A DNA stretch of 7,439 nucleotides, from contig JAAVHK010000131.1 in the NCBI GenBank assembly GCA_014799765.1, positions 1-7,439 on the forward strand. Direction: 5' to 3'. The notes under the pieces are model-generated. The model was not told the DNA's origin. It saw only the letters and a program-made list of their open reading frames with translations, and ran no database searches. This document shows positions 6,636-7,439 of this stretch, piece after piece (the stretch's first letter is position 1; each line of letters opens with the position of its first letter). The DNA comes from Ruminococcus sp. GTDB lineage: Bacteria > Bacillota > Clostridia > Oscillospirales > Ruminococcaceae. The position numbers were made by a program, and so were the translations under genes.

Positions 6636-7298
6636 TTATCTGACTTTTTTCAATTTTCTGTATGCATAGCTTTCAGGTGGAATAACTGACAGGTCACCAT
6701 ATTGCATCATATCAATTGAACCCTTTTCATTTACTATTTTATTTGCCCCGACTACTGTACAATGAGAAGGTACATCTTTGCTTGCTACTGCATTAGCACC
6801 GATAGCAACATTATCACCTATGTGAACAGGACCGAAAATCTTAGCACCTGGTCCGATGTAAACGTTATCTCCGATAATAGGGGCATTCTGTTTAGACCAT
6901 TTTTCATCAAATCTTGAAAATGCTCCTATATTCACACCGACATGAATTCTGGCATTAGAACCAACTTTTGCTTTACTATTTACTACTACAGTTCCTGTAT
7001 GTGATAAATAGAGACCTGGTCCAAAAACATTCAGAGGTATTGAATAGCCACACCTGTTTCCATACATTTCAACTCTTATTTTCCAAAATTTACCAATTAT
7101 TTTTCTGGAAAGATTACTTCCGACATTATTATGATATTCTGCTTTTCTCAACAATTCCTGAAACCTCCATGGCTGAGGAATTAATATAGCTTTAATCCGT
7201 TTTCCAAAAGTAATATCTTTAATTCCATCGGGAAACACTATATTTGATTTCATATCACAATCAATGTAATATTTTAATTCTTCTTTACTTTTAATCAT
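6636..7298 (-). CDS. Hexapeptide-repeat (left-handed beta-helix) acetyltransferase, serine acetyltransferase-like
   Basis: The protein has 220 residues. The N-terminus (SKEELKYYIDCDMKS, 4-18) resembles that of acetyltransferases encoded in capsule and exopolysaccharide clusters. Residues about 90-190 are hexapeptide repeats that form a left-handed beta-helix trimer and use acetyl-CoA: GPGLYLSHTGTVVVN (93-107), IHVGVNIG (118-125), IIGDNVYIGPGAKIFGPV (141-158), IGDNVAIGANAVASKDVP (160-177), and a final VVGANKIV (182-189). His100 matches the catalytic histidine of CysE, but the neighbouring acid is Ser99 and the later CysE histidine (in HPKI) is replaced in NAPII (138-142). An acceptor other than serine, for example a sugar, is therefore likely; annotation as cysE would be unsafe. 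AAAGGAAGT (7306-7314) precedes ATG 7298. The gene is visibly more AT-rich than its neighbours, stands alone with its own promoter, and may have been acquired. Confidence 0.88.
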   Translation of the reverse strand: MIKSKEELKYYIDCDMKSNIVFPDGIKDITFGKRIKAILIPQPWRFQELLRKAEYHNNVGSNLSRKIIGKFWKIRVEMYGNRCGYSIPLNVFGPGLYLSHTGTVVVNSKAKVGSNARIHVGVNIGAFSRFDEKWSKQNAPIIGDNVYIGPGAKIFGPVHIGDNVAIGANAVASKDVPSHCTVVGANKIVNEKGSIDMMQYGDLSVIPPESYAYRKLKKVR

Positions 7299-7347
7299 AT
7301 TTAAGACTTCCTTTATTTCTTATAAACAGTAAATTCATATGAGTTTT

Positions 7348-7376
7348 ATTATATCATATTTATTTTGTTTTGTCAA
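7348..7376 (-). promoter_or_regulatory. Near-consensus promoter of the acetyltransferase gene
   Basis: On the minus strand a perfect TTGACA (7376-7371) and a perfect TATAAT (7353-7348) are 17 bases apart, with TG one base before the -10 box (extended -10). The leader to ATG 7298 is about 40 bases. This argues for strong, factor-independent expression. The remaining 7377-7439 is AT-rich and shows no gene. Confidence 0.85.
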
Positions 7377-7439
7377 TAGTTAGCTTTATATATTTAATAA
7401 ATTTAATTTTATTTTAATGTAAAAATAGAACCGTCGGGA

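Noticed and set aside
7427..7439. GAACCGTCGGGA at the right edge as half of a terminator hairpin for a minus-strand gene outside the window
   Set aside because: On the minus strand it is followed by a T-rich stretch, which would fit, but the other arm would lie beyond the edge, so it cannot be shown.

Overview
The window looks like chromosome of a low-GC Firmicute (Clostridia), most likely a Ruminococcus-type gut or rumen anaerobe. This rests on roughly 40% GC, strong GGAGG ribosome sites, consensus sigma-A-type promoters, a PheB-like (UPF0735) ACT protein next to homoserine dehydrogenase, and protein styles typical of that group. The genus is inferred, not demonstrated.

Layout. (1) 1-1599, plus strand: the 3' part of an FkbM-type methyltransferase, overlapping by 14 bases a small membrane-anchored or secreted leucine-rich-repeat protein. 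(2) 1602-1711: a terminator that works on both strands, then an AT-rich repeat running into the pyrB stop codon. (3) 4681-1708, minus strand: asnB then pyrB, 25 bases apart, from one clear promoter (4737-4765). (4) 4682-4921: a divergent promoter region containing an inverted repeat over the asnB -35 box. (5) 4922-6588, plus strand: an ACT-domain regulator-like protein and hom, 20 bases apart, ending in a strong hairpin terminator (6601-6631). (6) 7298-6636, minus strand: a left-handed beta-helix acetyltransferase with its own near-consensus promoter and a more AT-rich composition than the rest.

How the genes fit together. The central block handles the fate of aspartate. AsnB uses aspartate and glutamine for asparagine, PyrB commits aspartate to pyrimidines, and Hom commits aspartate semialdehyde to threonine and methionine. 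The two transcription units diverge from one 240-base region, so joint control is plausible but unproven. The flanking genes (FkbM/LRR and the acetyltransferase) look like accessory surface or glycan-related functions.

The most notable points are: PyrB carries at its C-terminus a zinc-ribbon domain like that of PyrI, without PyrI's nucleotide-binding domain; Hom has only a reduced ACT-like tail while a separate ACT protein precedes it; and the window has no GATC, GGCC, GCGC, CGCG or CTAG by my reading, while CCGG is several-fold enriched. No mobile element, CRISPR array, tRNA or rRNA gene was seen, and most of the window is ordinary metabolism.
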